Assembly: GCA_031082205.1 (NCBI GenBank)
Contig: JAVHLJ010000007.1
Span: forward strand, 1-51,240
Direction of reading: 5' to 3'
Length of the DNA: 51,240 nucleotides
DNA from: Elusimicrobiales bacterium
GTDB lineage: Bacteria > Elusimicrobiota > Elusimicrobia > Elusimicrobiales > UBA9959
A program made the translations under genes and the position numbers. Under the pieces are notes generated by a model, which saw nothing but the letters and a program-made list of their open reading frames with translations, did not search any database and had not been told where the DNA came from. Of this stretch, positions 50,530 through 51,240 are shown piece after piece. Position 1 is the stretch's first letter, and each line of letters opens with the position of its first letter.

Positions 50530-51240
50530 ATGAAGACGACCGCGATATTTGTTTTGTTGTCCATTTGCTCCCATGCGGCTTTCGCGACCGGGAACGACGG
50601 CGCCGCCAGGAGATTTTCGCTGGTAACGCCGGAAGGAAAGACCGAGGGAAAGCCCGCTCTGGACCTGGCCGACGGTCCCAGGATAGTGGTCTGGTCGAAC
50701 CCCTCGGACCCGGCCGCCAGGACGGCGCTGGAGGCCCTGGGCCGCGACGACGCCGCAAAAGCCGCGCTCATGGTGCGTTCGCTTTTTCTCGCCCCGCCCG
50801 CGGCGGCCGCGTCGCTGCCGTCCCTTAACGCGGCCGGGCCCTATGAATATTCGGTGCCTTATTCCGCGGCTGACTGGCCGGAGATAAAAGGCGCCGGTCC
50901 CCGGGCTTTTTTCTACACAGCCGCCGGGTTGGTATGCGAGGCGGATCCCGCCGGGACCGACCCAGCGGCCGGATTCCGCTCCTGCATGGAGCGCAGCGGC
51001 CTGCTCTCCGCGGAAACGCGGCTGGACACTGCCGTGCGGCTGACCTGGCTGAACCGCGGCGACGATGGCGAGAGAGAGGAGGCCAAAAGACTGGTCGGTT
51101 CCCTGGCGGCTTCCCTGCTGGAGTCGGGCGGATTCTCCGCGGAAGCCGCCGCCGCGATGGCCGCCCCTGTCCTGAAAGACGCTTACCGCGTAGTATCCCA
51201 TTACAATTTTTACGGCCCCGAAAAAGGGATGGTCGAGGCC
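50530..51240 (+). CDS. Secreted protein of unknown function (3' end outside window)
   Basis: An open frame from ATG 50530 continues without stop to the window end (237 codons). AAAAAAGGA sits seven bases before the ATG. A signal peptide is clear: MKTTAIFVLLSICSHAAFAT. The mature part is Ala-rich with VVWSNPSDPAARTALEAL, reminiscent of the start of a thioredoxin/DsbA-like fold where a C-x-x-C would sit, but no such Cys pair is present. Two Cys occur later (C-EADP... and SCMER). Function is unrecognised; periplasmic location is likely. Confidence 0.75.
   Translation, partial: MKTTAIFVLLSICSHAAFATGNDGAARRFSLVTPEGKTEGKPALDLADGPRIVVWSNPSDPAARTALEALGRDDAAKAALMVRSLFLAPPAAAASLPSLNAAGPYEYSVPYSAADWPEIKGAGPRAFFYTAAGLVCEADPAGTDPAAGFRSCMERSGLLSAETRLDTAVRLTWLNRGDDGEREEAKRLVGSLAASLLESGGFSAEAAAAMAAPVLKDAYRVVSHYNFYGPEKGMVEA

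Noticed and set aside
1-51240. tRNA or rRNA genes
   Set aside because: No sequence with tRNA arm structure or rRNA-like conserved stretches was recognised by eye in the gaps; a dedicated scan was not possible.

Overview
The window is a contiguous, gene-dense chromosomal segment of a GC-rich, diderm (Gram-negative-type) bacterium. Evidence for an outer membrane is a TolC/MacA/MacB-type efflux operon, a PorV/PorQ-like beta-barrel ending in Phe, and several lipoproteins. Isoleucine is very often encoded by ATA despite the high GC. Giant Ig-like/NHL surface proteins with a FlgD/Por-like C-terminal domain next to a PorV homologue, plus Rhs proteins, fit the Elusimicrobiota or another member of the wider FCB/PVC neighbourhood. 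That placement is an inference; no rRNA or other taxonomic marker was seen.

Region 1 (1-3.2 kb) is an accessory Rhs locus. It holds an Rhs/YD-repeat protein whose C-terminal tip is visibly more AT-rich than its core, an overlapping small lipoprotein that could be its immunity partner, a hairpin-containing gap, and a lipoprotein resembling a truncated Rhs N-terminus. Region 2 (3.2-19.3 kb) is a three-gene exported-protein operon: a secreted double rhodanese, a 4800-residue surface protein, and a PorV-like outer-membrane barrel. The giant protein carries FN3 domains, two six-bladed NHL propellers, about 27 Ig-like units, a beta-helix-like domain and a C-terminal sorting-like domain.

Region 3 (19.4-36.1 kb) is mostly housekeeping. 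guaB and a stand-alone receiver protein run on the plus strand to a bidirectional terminator. On the minus strand follow mutS, dus, a degenerate metalloprotease-like protein and a zinc-ribbon protein (one operon), an alanine aminotransferase with a predicted leaderless promoter, a secreted NlpC/CHAP-like protein, the tolC-macA-macB operon, and a two-subunit flavin/iron-sulfur amino-acid dehydrogenase.

Region 4 (36.2-48.3 kb) holds a glycosyltransferase and a purine cluster: guaA, purC, a duplicated purS, purL, purQ, then purF and purD. The cluster is interrupted twice by roughly 190-200 bp palindromic elements. Between purQ and purF it also carries two AT-rich genes of unrecognised function, one a membrane protein, which look horizontally acquired. 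These genes and the adjacent palindrome are the best candidates for something undescribed. Region 5 (48.3-51.2 kb) has a CNNM/CorC-type membrane protein, a HAD-family protein, and a secreted protein of unknown function that runs off the end.

Together, purC/S/L/Q/F/D supply part of the route to IMP, and guaB and guaA convert IMP to GMP. purM, purN, purE, purB and purH are not in the window.
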